From Quillaja saponaria (lineage: Eukaryota; Streptophyta; Magnoliopsida; Fabales; Quillajaceae): a stretch of DNA of 64,000 nucleotides. Below the pieces are notes generated by a model. The model was not told the origin of the DNA. It saw only the letters and a list, made by a program, of their open reading frames with translations, and ran no database searches. Each line of letters opens with the position of its first letter. Positions within the stretch are counted from its first letter, which is position 1. Location: NCBI GenBank assembly GCA_029379385.1, contig CM055607.1, positions 19,592,001 to 19,656,000 of the forward strand. The letters are read 5' to 3'. Position numbers and translations under genes: made by a program. Shown here one piece after another: positions 11,966 to 24,152 of the stretch.

Positions 11966-12480
11966 GTTTGGTTTATTTATTTTTTTATGCATATTAATTT
12001 ACAAGTGTATATAACTTATAACATATATATTTATTTTGATAATTTCAGGTTCTACATCTTATATATGGGCCTTTGCACCTAAGTCAGGCTAATGAAAAAG
12101 CTGTAGATGATCACGAAGACATATAAGATTTGGAGATGAGGCTGATTTTTTGATTTATATATTTTACTTTCATTTATTATTTTTTTGTAAATAATATTAT
12201 TATGATTGATGATTTTTGTATATTAATTTTTTTATTCATATAAAATGTAGATTTAAATAAAAAATTTCTTTTGAAGCAAGTATTTACAAGGATAAAAATA
12301 AAATAAAATAAAACATAAATAAAACCATTAAAAAAATTTAGTAATCTGCATCTGTATTTATCTTTATTATGTTTGCAAAGCGCAGATGCTGATAATTTAT
12401 AAAAAATTTAAAACTATCTCCTTCCATTTTTCTATATCTGCCTTACAGACGCAATATATATTTGATAGATGTATTCTTTG

Positions 12481-13271
12481 ATATATTGTTAATATTGTTA
12501 ATGATTTTTTGTAAAATAATATTTTATTTTTATTTCTATAAAACTTTGATTTTAAATATAAAATATACTTTGAAAATGTATTTACATTATAAGTTAAAAA
12601 AATTTTAAAAAATAATTTTTCTTCAAATATGAGAAGTGATATTTGGGTGATAAAAATAGAACATGTAACAAAAAAGAACAGAAAGTCATATAATTCGCAT
12701 ATTTTATTCTTTTCTTTTAAGTAGTTTATATTTAAATGAAATATTTTTATAATAATAATTAAAAAAAGTAATAAAACTTACTATAGGGAGGGAAATAGCT
12801 GAGAAAGGATAATCTTTTTAGCCCACTATTATGGATGGCTTGAGTATTTAGTTTGTTAGGGTTTTAATGTTTCCATCCTTTAAATAATAAAACATTTATA
12901 CTAAATGAAAATAGTGATTTTTTTATTATTATTATTATTAATTTTTTTTTTGAGAGGAAATTGCTAAGAAATTACTTATATATTATTAAGAAAAGGTGCA
13001 TTTGTCTTTTCTTATTTTGTAAAGAACAACATTACTATTTTGATCATTAAAAGATAAAAGGTGTCATCAATTGTTTTTTAAAAGTTTAGTTTTAACAATT
13101 AATATAAAATACTATAATTCTCTATCAATTTGTTTTTCTGAAGATCCAGAAAACCTCTTTTTTTTTTCTTTTTTTTTTTTTTCCTAAACCCAGTGACAAC
13201 TTTTCACTCGAGAGAGAGAAAATAAAAGAAAAAGAGAATTAACACACAGGTGAACGTTCAAGCTAAACAAA
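12481..13271. other. AT-rich intergenic DNA, nothing recognised
   Basis: Simple poly-A and poly-T runs dominate, including an ATT run near 12930 and a T-rich run near 13160-13183. I see no gene, terminal repeat or known element. It separates the CACTA-1 remnant from the minus-strand reading frame at 13272. Confidence 0.6.
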
Positions 13272-13637
13272 CTAAGAATTAATCTCAAACTCAGATTGGT
13301 TGGTGGTAGGTTCCTTAACACTACTGTCACCACCAAATTCTTTGAAGGGTAATAAATTAGTAACTGCTAGGAAAATGGATCTGCCATACCAAAGCATCGC
13401 CACTTTCCCTTCCCTAATGCAAGGAAGGTAACACAGGAAAGATTGAGCTAGTTGGTTCTGAGATTCTAACACACACAAGATTTGATCGACGCAGGTCCAT
13501 AGTGTTGTTTCAGTGATTTGGGTGATCTTTGTTGTTTTAGGAATGATCCTTTCAAGGTCTGGGACAAATTTATTCAGGTCCATTGCCTGAGTCCAAGTTC
13601 TGGGACTGAATCCATGAGTCCAGTAGTTCAATTTCAT
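13272..13637 (-). CDS. Unrecognised 121-codon reading frame, gene-like
   Basis: This minus-strand frame starts MKLNYWTHGFSPRTW and ends SEFEINS. Its composition is balanced: it has Trp, Cys, Gly and Pro and no low-complexity runs, unlike the AT-driven frames around it. It contains a likely helical middle (ILCVLESQNQLAQSFLCYLP) and no clear signal peptide or catalytic motif. The start context is AAGATGA. I do not recognise the family. It could be a small host protein, one exon of a larger gene, or a captured gene fragment. It lies in the only element-poor stretch of the window, next to the Dof gene and in the opposite orientation, which favours a host origin. Confidence 0.45.
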   Translation of the reverse strand: MKLNYWTHGFSPRTWTQAMDLNKFVPDLERIIPKTTKITQITETTLWTCVDQILCVLESQNQLAQSFLCYLPCIREGKVAMLWYGRSIFLAVTNLLPFKEFGGDSSVKEPTTNQSEFEINS

Positions 13638-15420
13638 CTTTCACAAGACTTGATTCTTGTTTTAACCGGATAATCAGGTAATGTATTGGACGTGGCCATT
13701 TATTGTGTTGACACGTCCTCAAATTTGTTGGATATTTAAAACCCCAATTACCTAATGCCTAATGGGGGTATTGTATAGCCCACTCTATAAAATATGAGAT
13801 TATAGCATAAAATCATATATTAGGCATTGTCGTTAATGGCTAATTTTTTTATTTTTGGTAAGGGTCCTTATTGGTTGATTTTCACTATATATCTGGTGCA
13901 AAGAGTCTTGATAAGTATGAATTAATCCATCAATAATAAATTATGTATCATCTTATGATTTCCATATACAAGATCTGGGGACTACAACGAGCAATTAAAT
14001 ATTTTCTTCATATGATTTCAAAATGATATATTTTGATTTAAGACACGAATCCTCTTTATATATCGAAACTCACGATGATCACATGACAAATAATTTATTT
14101 GTATAAACAAATAATTATTTTTTTGAACCGTCAGGTTTCAATGCCATATGGATCAGCTAGTATATGAACCCAACGTTTAGTTTTCAATGGTTAATTTCCA
14201 TCCAAAAATTTTTAACAGAAAATTCAGAAATATAATTTAAAACACCCCAGATAATAAAATTTTATAACATGTTGCTCATTACAAAATATACATTTATGTA
14301 TTGCTGAAGTTTCATACAGTATGGATCATTTCAAGAAGTATCATTGTTTCCTTTGCAACTGACATCCTCGCAATTTCGTGGATCGTCGTATATCGTAATT
14401 CCGTATAATATAGATGAAAATCTGCAAGTTACATGATCCCAGAAGCCCATGATCCAAGAATATTATAGATTCAATAATTTAATATTCTTTGTTTAGGAAA
14501 GTGCTTGCTCTTACGTCTATGTGCATTATTGCTTAGGGAAGGAGTTTGGAATAAATTGTGTAAAAATATTCTACTGAAAACGACATTCGACAATGAAAGC
14601 TACTGTCATAACAAATCCTTGATCAATTCTATTTGTACTATGCTAAGGGACTTTATTTTGGACGTACTTAATAATTTGAGAGGATCTTAATGGGTGAATT
14701 TATTGAATTCTCTGCTGTTTCTTAGGAATAGAAGAGGGAAAAGAAAAGTAGATGAAAGGGGGAGAGACAACGCCCATTTCAGCAATTCAATTTTTAATTT
14801 GTCAAAAGATTTATTGAGACATCAATTAGTTAAGACAAATATGCTGGGATTAACATCAATTAATTCACAAGTGAGATCTTAATTCAATTGATTAACACAG
14901 AGGGATTGACGTCATGAGGTCTCAATTTCAAATAAACAAAAATTATTCTCTTTCTATTACTATATGATTAATATTGTTCCCTTTCACTCAATAACAAACT
15001 ATTCGTCTCCAATTTTGGAGATATCCATGCAGCTATCACATTTGGGCTGAAGAATTCCTGTCCAGCATACACCACTCCTTCAAACTGCAGCAAGCTAATT
15101 AATAACAAAGGGGAGGTTTTACTTGCAAGTAGAATGCTGTCTGCTACTCAGAAACCTGAAATTGGATTTTCATTTTCGAGGCATTTGCTTCCCTTATCTG
15201 ACTCACTCCACCAATACTATGGTGCCACATATGACAAACACCGACACCATGTATTAGGCCACGGGGAAGGGACACACTTAAACATCAGTAGAGTAACTAG
15301 CCAATGCACACTCATGTGCATGGGTGCATACACATTTCCAAGATCCAGATACGCACTCATGTGAAGTTGAAACTAATTAACACTTCACACTATACCTCAT
15401 ATAACTCTTGGCAAATACGA
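13638..15420. other. Intergenic region between the divergent reading frames
   Basis: About 1.8 kb separates the start of the minus-strand frame from the Dof gene, so both would be read outward from this interval. It should hold the Dof promoter and 5' UTR. Short open frames here (for example near 14505-14880 and 15134-15364) have no family resemblance. CACTATACCTCATATAACTC near 15385 is a weak TATA-like candidate. No transposon ends were recognised. Confidence 0.5.
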
Positions 15421-15441
15421 ATGCCGTCTGAGACTAATTAG
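15421..15441 (+). promoter_or_regulatory. Six-codon upstream ORF abutting the Dof start
   Basis: ATGCCGTCTGAGACTAATTA followed by G encodes MPSETN and a TAG stop. The stop ends two bases before the main ATG at 15444. If transcription starts upstream, ribosomes would meet this frame first, and Dof translation would need leaky scanning or reinitiation. Both start contexts are moderate; the main ATG has a G at +4. Confidence 0.45.
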
Positions 15442-15443
15442 TA

Positions 15444-16334
15444 ATGGAGAGAGGATGGAAGCCTAGTGTTGAGATCTCACCGAACTGTCCCAGGTGTGGT
15501 TCTTCCAATACGAAATTCTGCTACTACAACAACTACAGCTTGACACAACCGCGATACTTTTGCAAGGGCTGTAGAAGGTACTGGACTAAAGGTGGATCCC
15601 TCCGCAATGTACCTGTTGGTGGTGGCTGCAGGAAGAACAGAAGGAGCAGTAAGACCATAACTCTATCCGGTGATGGCATCAATAAGAAGGATTTATTATC
15701 TTATAATGGAGGTATTTCTAATGACCCAATCGCGGTTGGAGATTCATATGAACCCAGAAGGAATTCCTTGGTTGAGTCAACTAGCTCCTCGATGATGCCT
15801 CATGGTTCAAATATTGATCTAGCACTTGTTTATGCAAATTTCCTGAAACAAAAACCAGATTCAAGAACAAGTTTCGAAAAGCCAGAGATGGGTACTAACT
15901 TTCATCCTTCAAGTTCATCAAGCACAAATTATGGCTCACGTAGTATTACTTTACCACAAGAACTTGGTGTTACAGCTGGATGCTCTTCTCTTGTAGAACA
16001 ATCTACAGAATCTCATTTAAGCTTAACAGACCAGATGTACTTTTGTGGGCTCAATTCAATTCCAATGCAGAAGCATCAAGATAGAGTTGAACAATGTTTA
16101 GCTCATGATGCAATCAATTTTGATTTGCCTCCATTGCCAGGTGAAGAGGCTGTAGGACTCTCCCAAGATATTATGTGTTCCAATTCTCACGAGTTGATGA
16201 TAAACCATGATTTGCAAGCTACACAACCGCCAGTTCTTGGACATGAAGCTGATCACGACCCAGCTGATCTATTTATTGGTAATTGGAGCCCATTCGATTT
16301 GTCAAGGGATGATACTTTTTCCAGGCCTCGATAA
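15444..16334 (+). CDS. Dof zinc-finger transcription factor, 296 residues
   Basis: This is a plant-specific Dof protein, a nuclear regulator that binds DNA sites with an AAAG core. The single Dof finger occupies about residues 13-65. It has a C-x2-C-x21-C-x2-C zinc ligand set (Cys15, Cys18, Cys40, Cys43), the conserved [20 protein letters not shown] segment, [15 protein letters not shown] and a basic KNRRSS end. The C-terminal 230 residues are Ser- and Asn-rich with patches of acidic and Gln-rich character, and end near [11 protein letters not shown], a Trp-containing motif seen in some Dof tails. It is one uninterrupted exon. The start is chosen because MERGWKP leads straight into the finger. 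The finger resembles the Arabidopsis Dof3.5-like group, but I do not assign orthology. Nothing looks truncated. Confidence 0.96.
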   Translation: MERGWKPSVEISPNCPRCGSSNTKFCYYNNYSLTQPRYFCKGCRRYWTKGGSLRNVPVGGGCRKNRRSSKTITLSGDGINKKDLLSYNGGISNDPIAVGDSYEPRRNSLVESTSSSMMPHGSNIDLALVYANFLKQKPDSRTSFEKPEMGTNFHPSSSSSTNYGSRSITLPQELGVTAGCSSLVEQSTESHLSLTDQMYFCGLNSIPMQKHQDRVEQCLAHDAINFDLPPLPGEEAVGLSQDIMCSNSHELMINHDLQATQPPVLGHEADHDPADLFIGNWSPFDLSRDDTFSRPR

Positions 16335-17660
16335 CGATGTGACTTTTTCTTCTTTGCATATTATAGTTAAGGATTAAAATTACGCGAAATAATCAAACAT
16401 GTAAACAAATATATATAATTACCAAAACTTACAAATTTAATTGTCTCTCAGAACTTGATTCAGCAGGTGAAAAGAAAGAGAGAGTAACATTCTGGCTTTT
16501 AGGCCTGCTTATTATCTTGATGCCTAATATGTTCTCGAATTACATAATCAATTTGCTGGCTAAATGTTTTACCTAGTAATGCATATCATTGTATGAAAGG
16601 GTAAAGTGATTTCATGTAATGTGTTAAGTTTTATTGCTGATTACTTGTCCAATTATTCGTAAAAGACTAGATCTAAGACAATGGCCCAATCGAATGAGAT
16701 ATAAGATCGAGAAAATGGACTTAACTAAAAATTGGTTAAGGACTGAACGAAAGCAAAGTTGCAGCTTCCAGTCGATTGGGAAGGACTGGGTATATCAACT
16801 GGCGATGGTAACTGATATGTTAACAATTGGTAGTCATGGTGGATAGGTGTCACTTAGTGATCCGGATAGGATTAGTCACCTGCTTAAGGTGGCTAATGGA
16901 AAAAGGAAGCCGAATTAGAGGCTTGACACCACCTGCTAGAGGTGTCAAGGCCACCAAATTGATTCTAGTTGTTGCTGTTACGACTGAAGGCAAAGGAAGC
17001 AAACGGGTGCAAGCATATTTCTTTCTTCTTTTTCTTTTCTTGAGTAAGAAATTGTTAGCTAGCTAGAGTGAGAAGCTCTGCTGATTTTCAATTGAGATAA
17101 AGAAATGGAAAGAAAGAAGGTATTGACATCCTAAAAAGACTAAATTGTTACATGCTGATTTTGATGCTGATTTTGAGTCTAGCTACACAGGCCGACAAGG
17201 AAGTTGGTTGTGGTAGGATGGGAGACCGAAAGGCTAATACAGTTTAAAAGGGACAGTTATGTCATTTGTCACTGTTAATTAAGAACTGTTACTTAATTTG
17301 AAATTAAAATTGCCCATTAAGATACTATAATTAAATACTAGTCTCGATTACTGTTACAAAGGTTAAACAACCAATCAAGTAAATTACTTCTTGCATTTAC
17401 ATTCATCTTTACTTTATGCATTTATGTTCTATCTTTTCATAGTAGTTTTATTATAGATTTGGAATAGTTTCCTGGCACACATTTGTCCAAATTGCTATAA
17501 AGAATTTGGCATGCCTCATGGGGCATCTTGATTAAAGATGTCTAAAAATATTGAAAAGCCAAATTTTTGTTCCCTCAACCACAAATAGTGATGATTTCTA
17601 GAATTTATCAGAACCTAGGGAGGTGAGGCCTGGATTAAGGCCGAATTACACAGACTAATG
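16335..17660. other. Dof 3' flank and intergenic DNA with a short palindrome
   Basis: The Dof 3' UTR is presumably in the first few hundred bases; no convincing polyadenylation signal was picked out. From about 16640 the base composition becomes less AT-rich and two short plus-strand frames (16634-16846, 16827-17066) appear without recognisable motifs. CTTGACACC and GGTGTCAAG (16922-16949) form a 9-bp perfect inverted repeat with a 10-base loop. This part may be the leader of the gag remnant that follows. Confidence 0.5.
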
Positions 17661-17667
17661 TTGAACA

Positions 17668-20320
17668 TTGGAAGTACTAGTAAATGAAACTACAATTACA
17701 GATTCAAGAGTTTTCATGGTTAAAAATGCATCTCCCAATAGTGGTTTGGCTCAAGGAGGAGTAAATCAAACTCATTCCTTTGCATTTTCCAAAAATACTC
17801 CACCTCTTCGATTTATTGGCTCTTTTGTTCTAATAAGGAAAGTTAAGGTTACAAATGTTGTCATTTCATCTAATCAAGATGCTAGTCATGGAGTTGTGTT
17901 TCCGTTAGGATGGACAGACATATTGGCCAATTTTAAGTTGTAGTTAGAATATAATTTGGATGAGTTGCCTCAGAGGATGAAGTTAGCCTTTGAAAAGTAA
18001 CTGGGAAAATAGCCAAATGCAGATTCGATAAGAGGTAAACACTTTATTAAGCCCGAATAATAATGGTAACTTAGATTTAATAACTGGTCAAAGTAATTTA
18101 CCACAAGGAATGTATCATGTGGTCACTAGAGCCAATTCAGGAGGACCGAACACAAACAATCTAACCACTGATAGGATATCCACGAATTAACAAAATAAAT
18201 GCAGATAACATACCATTTCATGCAGTAATACCATAAAATTTGGTAAATAACCAAGTCCTTTTGCGTTACCATAATCACATCATGTTTGTTTAGAACGTAC
18301 ACACACATATGTAGTCAACCTGTCCTTGTTGGAAATTAGAATGTTCATTTAGGTAACCAACCAATGAAGGTTGGAAATCATAATAATATAACTATGGTTA
18401 ATCAAAATGTTCTTGTTGGAAAGAAGAATGTACCATCAGTAAATCAATAAGGTCTTGTGGGGTTTACCTCAAGACTATTTGTTACACTAGAGCAATAATC
18501 CAAATTCTGGTCAAGAAAATAATGGATATATAGACCCATTAAGATACCAATTAATAGCTATTATGCAAGAGCAATTTGGTTTAGGTACTAGACTTTCGGC
18601 TAAACCTATGTATAGAAAACCATACCACGAATGGGAGATCGATAATTTCCTTTCCTAAGAGGATTGAAAATATTAGAACTATCAATGTTCTCTAGAAAGA
18701 GAAATCAATCTACTGTAGAACATATAGGTAGATTTACAATCCAATGTGGAGATGTGATTGATTATGTAAAGCTCAGATTATTTGGTAATTCTTTAATAAG
18801 GGTTTCTTTTTGTTGATGTGTTCCCTTACCTCTAAATCGGTTTCATATTGGCCTCATATGGAAATGATGTTCCATACCTAGGCTTATAGAACATAACCTG
18901 AAGTAACTATGACTGATTTGGCCAAGATAAAACAAATGGTTAGTGAATCATCCACAAACTTCATAGTATGTTTTAACAAGGCCAAAAATAGGTGTTTTTC
19001 TAAACCCTGAAAAGGGAATTTGTCAACATGGCCAAAGGAGGTCTAATTTTTTAACTAAGAAAGAAGTTTGAGGATCGAGATTTAATAGACTTATTCAAAT
19101 TAGTTTCGTGTGCTGCAAAATACCAGTATCTGTTAAAACACGAAGAGTAGAGACAAACTTTTCTTGTAGAACTTATTACAGAGACTCGATCCTAGAAATT
19201 AATGAGGTTGATGTGGAAACTTTTGCAGATTCAAACTAAGATATTAAGATTAATGTCATTGAACTTCTTCCCAGAAAACCATATGTTTGTAGTTTATGCT
19301 AAAAAATGAAAATGATCAATTTAGATCGAATATAAACAAGATTAAGTTTACATCAAAGAATTCTAAATTCTCCTTCGATATATATAAGGAAGACTAAATT
19401 TTTGACAAATTGTAAAAGATAAACAGATTTAGTTGAAAGATGACCACAAAATGCCAAAATCAAAAGATATGATTGCTAAAAATATTGTAATGACATGATT
19501 CATGGTCTCACACAACTAATAACTATATTATTTTTTGGAATGTTTTGCAAGAAGCCATTACCAAAGGAAGACTAAAAGCTCCTAAAAAGAAAGATATAGC
19601 TGTGGACAAAGATCCTTTTCCTAAAGCTGTCGGTGCTAATATGGTTGCGACAGATCTTAAAAAGCTCAAGGATCAAAAATTTAAGTTAGTCGCTGATGGA
19701 GATGGATTCAAATTCTTGCTAAATGAATCTGTGCAAAGATAGAAACCTAGACCATCATATACGGCAATATTAACTCTTCCAAAGTTTGAGGTCAAAGATG
19801 CACAGTTGTGTGCACATTGTAAAAAGGAGATTAGAGAAACCGTAAAAAATACACGACTAATTTCTCCATCTAATCAAGCACGTGTGTAAGGCTAGAGGAC
19901 ATCAGAGACAAGTTATGGATGACCTAATTAAAGTTGATCAAGATTCTTATACTAATTATCTTCGGGATACAAGAGCTATGCTTATGCATGAAGGACATAG
20001 AGGTCACGATAGACCACCTTTGGGCCTGATGATAGGGAGGTCATCTCCATAACAGAACATGTATTATTTTTGGGGAGAATCATATGCAGGTAGAAAGGTA
20101 GACCAAAGGCCTAATTTCATTCTTGGGGCACTTCATTATGGGCTCGTACCTTTGGAGCTCTTAAGACATTACTAAATGTGTGGTTTGAACATACTTATAA
20201 CGACTTGAGTCTCTCGATCTTCCCCTTTATGCCGCAATGTTATAACCATAAATTGAGATCACAAGTTTTTCTGGGCGGCTGATATATATAGCTGAATTGA
20301 GGGGTAAAGCCAACTATGGA
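17668..20320 (+). pseudogene. Degenerate retrotransposon gag, no pol
   Basis: Frames shift repeatedly, but the gag order is recognisable: NSGGPNTNN near 18135, YRKPYHEWEIDNF then PRGLKILELSMFS at 18610-18690, QSTVEHIGRFTIQCGDV near 18710 and VKLRLFGNSLI. NPEKGICQHGQ follows near 19005 and RKPYVCSLC near 19275. This matches the plant Ty3-type retrotransposon gag (PF03732-like). An open piece at 19545-19742 reads MQEAITKGRLKAPKKK with VDKDPFP, which also occurs downstream of gag in such elements. No protease, RT or integrase follows before the copia LTR begins at 20327. Confidence 0.7.
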
Positions 20321-22061
20321 TGGCATTGTTAGTATTAATGTCTAAGAGTGAATCAATACTTGATTGTAATGACATACTTATTTGTGTTTTTGCATGACAT
20401 TATATTATTTTGGGCATTTTTTATATTTGTGTTTAAATTAGATTTACTACAACCATGTTAAAGTCCCTAAAATAACACTTGTTTATGTATTATCATGATA
20501 TTAATCACAATTATGAGATATATCATACATATAGTATTGTTCTTAAATATTCATAGTTAAGGAATCATCAAGAATAAGGATATTGATGATTCTTCGACAC
20601 TAGCATATGCTATATCATTCTTTTATGAAGAGAGTAGTGATCTCATAACTACTAGCATGATGATGCTTAGACAGACATGTGGGTGCTTGTTAATTGAAAA
20701 AGTACACTGAATTAACCCACATTGATAAACTAGTTGGAGTCTTTACTCAAGCTTCAATGAAAGTTCTCAAAGTGTTTTTGGTATAAGTAATCCTTTGACT
20801 CGAGATCATCTTGGTATCTTATATATGAATCTACTTTTATTGATATCACTTAACTTATCCTGTTAAAAGGATAAAAATGGGTAATAGTTGGATATGTAGT
20901 GAATCATATGACGATAGATGAATGATTGATAACATTAAAGAGGATGAGTATCCCATGGCCTCTTCAAACAAGTATTTATTGTTCTAGGAATCTTTGTAAA
21001 GTAAAACAGATTAAGATGATCTATTATTTTTTGAATCTCTTTGAGGAACAAAATGTAGACTTAGTTTCAAGTACTAATAGATTTGGATATAGCTAGTGTT
21101 GACACTATAATTCATGCCCAAAGTCTAACTTAGGATATGATTGATAAAAGGATTGAATTACACGGTAACCAATTACTGAAAGGTTTGATTAATGTATCTT
21201 AACTTCACTTGTACTTAGGATAGTTATGATATATTGCTAGATGTCAACCTTGATCTTTAAATGTTGATTGGTTGGTTTGTAGAAACAAAGTTTAATTAAA
21301 ATTTAACCATTCTTCTTATGAAGTATCTAATTCTATTTATTGCCAACGTATATGAAAACTTAATGAGTTACACACTATAATTGATTTAAATTATAAACCT
21401 TGAAAGATAAATGGATGATTTAGACTTAATTGTCAAGTTACAAATATATGAAGGCATTATGGTAATTTGTTAAATGAATATGGATAAAGTAATTTTCACT
21501 ATTAGAAATTACCGTATATGCATCTACCAAAAGGCAGACTCAAAAAATCCAGACGAAGATATACCTTTTCTATGTCTACAATTAAATGTATTAGCGTCTG
21601 CATAGACGTAGACCCTGATAGTTGGAAAAAAATAAATCCAGCAGACGCTAAAAATTGAAATGTAGACTTAGAAAAAAGTAATTTTTGCCGCCATATTCCT
21701 CGAGGACATCTGCATCTACCTTTTACAAACTGTGTCTGCTAGGACATACTTAAATATTTTGAATGACTCCAAATTCTACCAAATTAATTTGCGTCTGACA
21801 TTATCTTAAATTGTGTCTGCCACTTAATGTACCTGCTTTTGGATGATAAACGTAGAAAGTCTATTTAGTTTAAATCCATATCGTGCCTCTTTTTCTCCTC
21901 CTTTCTCTTTTTCCTCCTCCATTGCAGCCCTGCTTCACTCTGCCACGTAGTCGCAGTCCAACGAGAATCCACTTCCGTCCGGCCACCTCCTTCCCCGTCC
22001 ATCCACCTTTTGCTGGCTTCAGATCTAGTTAGGTAGATCCATACAAAAAGTATGTTGTATA

Positions 22062-23202
22062 TCTATAGTATATAATGAAATTGATATTTGAGAATTAAGG
22101 AAATGGTGAGCTAACATGTAAGATTATAATGGTCTATCACGTCAACTTTTGAAACAATTAAAAGCAGCTGACTAATTTCTCCTCTCTCCTACCCTATCAA
22201 TTTTATACCATATATGATTCTATTTTAATTTTTTTTTTGGCTGCATCAACTTTTGAAAAAAATAATTAGTAACAGACTTCTTTCCCTTTTCTTCTCCCCT
22301 ACCCTATTAGTTTAAAACATCAATTATCCAATAAAAATATATATCTTCCTCCTTTCTTCTCCCACACCCCGTTAATTTTACATATAAATTAGCATAATCA
22401 AAATGCATGTCAATTTCTATATAAATGTCACATCAACATTTGATTTAATAAGTGCTATAAATAATAATAATAATAAGAGAGAGATTTAGGAGTTAGTGAC
22501 AGCTTTAAATTTTAATGATTACCCATTGTTACATATATGATATAAATAATAATAATAAGAAAGAAAATTAATATATAATAAAGTTGATACTTGAGAATTA
22601 AGGAAATGGTAAGCTGATATGTATGATTGTAATATTCTGTCACGTCAACTTTTGAAACAATTAAAAACAGTTGACTAATTTCTCCTTTCCGCCATCCCAT
22701 TAATTTTATACCACATATGATTCTAATTTTATTTTATTTTTGCCACATCAGCTTTTGAAAAAATAAGTAGTAATTGACTTCTTTTCCTTCTCTTCTCCCC
22801 TACATTATTAGTTTAAAGTATTAGTTACGCAAAAAATAATTAATAGCTAACTCGTTTCTCTTTTCTTCTCTCCTACTTTATTAGTTTAAAACATCAGTTC
22901 CCTAGTTAAAATGCACCTCTTCACCCTTTCTTCTCCCACACCCTATTAATTTTACATATCAATTAGCATACTCAAAACACATGTTAGTTTCTATATTGAT
23001 GTCACATCAATATTTGATTTGATATATGCTATACATAATAATAATAAGAGAGAGATTTTAGGAGTTAGTAATGGTTTTAAATTTTAATGATAACTCATTG
23101 ATACATAAGTGATATAAATAATAATAATAATAATAAGAAAGAAAATTAGGAGTTAGTAACAGTTTTAAATTTTGATGATTACCCATTGATATATGTGATA
23201 TA

Positions 23203-23243
<41 letters not shown>

Positions 23244-24152
23244 TAATAAGAAAGAAAATTAGGAGTTAGTAACGGTTTTAAATTTTGATGATTACCTATT
23301 GATATATGTGACATAAATAATAATAAAAGAGATTTTAGGATTTAGTAACGATTTTAAATTTTAATGATAACTCATTGATACATATATGATATAAATAATA
23401 ATAATAATAATAAGAAAGAAAATTAGGAGTTAGTGACGATCACTAAAACTTCAGTTCCAAAATTTATTTATTTGTAATTTGATTTTTGTTTCAATTGTCT
23501 ATTATTAGTGTACTTTGTTCGAATCTAATTTTTAAGCATGTTTTCAAGATCAAGAATATCTTGAATTTTTTTTTGTTTTCTAATTGGGAATATGGGTGTG
23601 ATTTGTTTAGGATCGTAAACATGGAAAAGTGATCTTACTCAACTATGATACTAAAAAAGTTGCAATTGCCGAGAAAAATCTTACTCCGAATATGTTTTGT
23701 CTTGCTTATGTATATTTTTCTTTCTCTCTTTTGCTCCTGTAAAAGTTGCATAGTCTGAGACTAAATGTAAATATACTTGATTGTGCTGTGTGGGATGATT
23801 AATATTATTTGTTGGATTTCTTGTAGAGATGACATTATGTTTGGACCTTTGACGTATAAGCAAAGATTGGACGTCCATCTGGAACCATCAAGCACCCGAT
23901 TAAAGTTGCCTATGAAACTAACAATGACTGATGTAAAAGATACAAAATAATTAAATAATTTTAAGAATAATTTTTTTAATCAATTCAATCAAAATAAAAT
24001 GTATAAGATTCATAATATTGAATCAAATAAAAACCAACATTGGTATTGTTAATAATATTATATTTTCACAAATTATTATTATTATTTTTATAAATTTTAA
24101 AATTATTAAATAAAAAATAAATCTGTGCATAGCACAGACAGGATACATCTAG
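22062..24152 (+). mobile_element. Non-autonomous Helitron nested in CACTA-2
   Basis: The 5' end is TCTATAGTATATAATGAA, of the TCT-x-TA-x-TATA type found at plant Helitron starts, preceded by A. The 3' end has a 7-bp hairpin TCTGTGC-ATA-GCACAGA (24122-24138), 10 spacer bases and a terminal CTAG followed by T, so insertion was between A and T without duplication. No RepHel coding domain is visible. The interior has a duplicated 5' segment (near 22085 and 22588) and a minisatellite. The hairpin sequence resembles the GTGCA-TCGCAC hairpins of other plant Helitrons. Confidence 0.85.
22075..23425. repeat. Internal duplications and ATA-linked minisatellite in the Helitron
   Basis: A segment with GAGAATTAAGGAAATGG, CACGTCAACTTTTGAAACAA and ACTAATTTCTCC occurs at about 22090 and again at about 22595, a direct duplication of roughly 500 bases. 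A second unit of about 85-125 bases (AGGAGTTAGTAACAGTTTTA, then GATTACCCATTGAT, then an AATAAT run and AAGAAAGAAAATT) recurs around 22490, 23060, 23150, 23265, 23340 and 23420. The ATA tract near 23203-23240 is a microsatellite. Confidence 0.85.

Larger units (their letters stand above)
6474..12170 (+). pseudogene. Plant CACTA-associated transposase-like gene (Transposase_24-like), broken
   Basis: Approximate exons are 6474-6740 (starting MPRGRHPPLRG), 6803-7003, 7066-7203, 7305-7551 joined to 9895-9941 across a solo LTR, 10025-10130, 10209-10576 and 12049-12150. Most have GT/AG-like edges. An untranslated first exon may end at the CAG/GT at 4792. Diagnostic blocks are RWYNVVPKERATSRGVFDAA (about 7305), WIPQNWWES (about 7470), ELGQESKIIEVFDLTHKKK (about 10029) and KLVGGKRKGLIYGFGG (about 10325). 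These match the KTHTKK and GGxKKGRxYGLGS blocks of the plant En/Spm-associated family. Stops occur near 6674, 6923 and 7422, and there is a frameshift near 7500. Exon joins are my inference. Confidence 0.65.
4460..12480 (+). mobile_element. CACTA (En/Spm)-like transposon CACTA-1, ends degraded
   Basis: Subterminal-type motifs occur at both sides: GCGTCTGCTTGAGTAGATGC near 4505, and GCATCTG, GCGCAGATGC and TGCCTTACAGACGC at about 12345-12455. The same GTCTGC/TAGACG vocabulary marks the better-preserved CACTA-2 element at 21497-27441. Between them lies a spliced transposase-like gene and, near its 3' end, an array of about 170-bp repeats that also occurs in CACTA-2. The final exon is homologous between the two copies. 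The terminal CACTA sequences could not be found, so the boundaries are estimates. No TNP2-like main transposase is visible, so it looks non-autonomous. Confidence 0.7.

Noticed and set aside
15134..15364. 76-codon frame upstream of Dof
   Set aside because: No motif, out of context for a Dof N-terminal exon, and the Dof finger already has a proper start at 15444.
23058..23243. Leu-rich 61-codon minus frame
   Set aside because: It is the translation of the ATA microsatellite in the Helitron.
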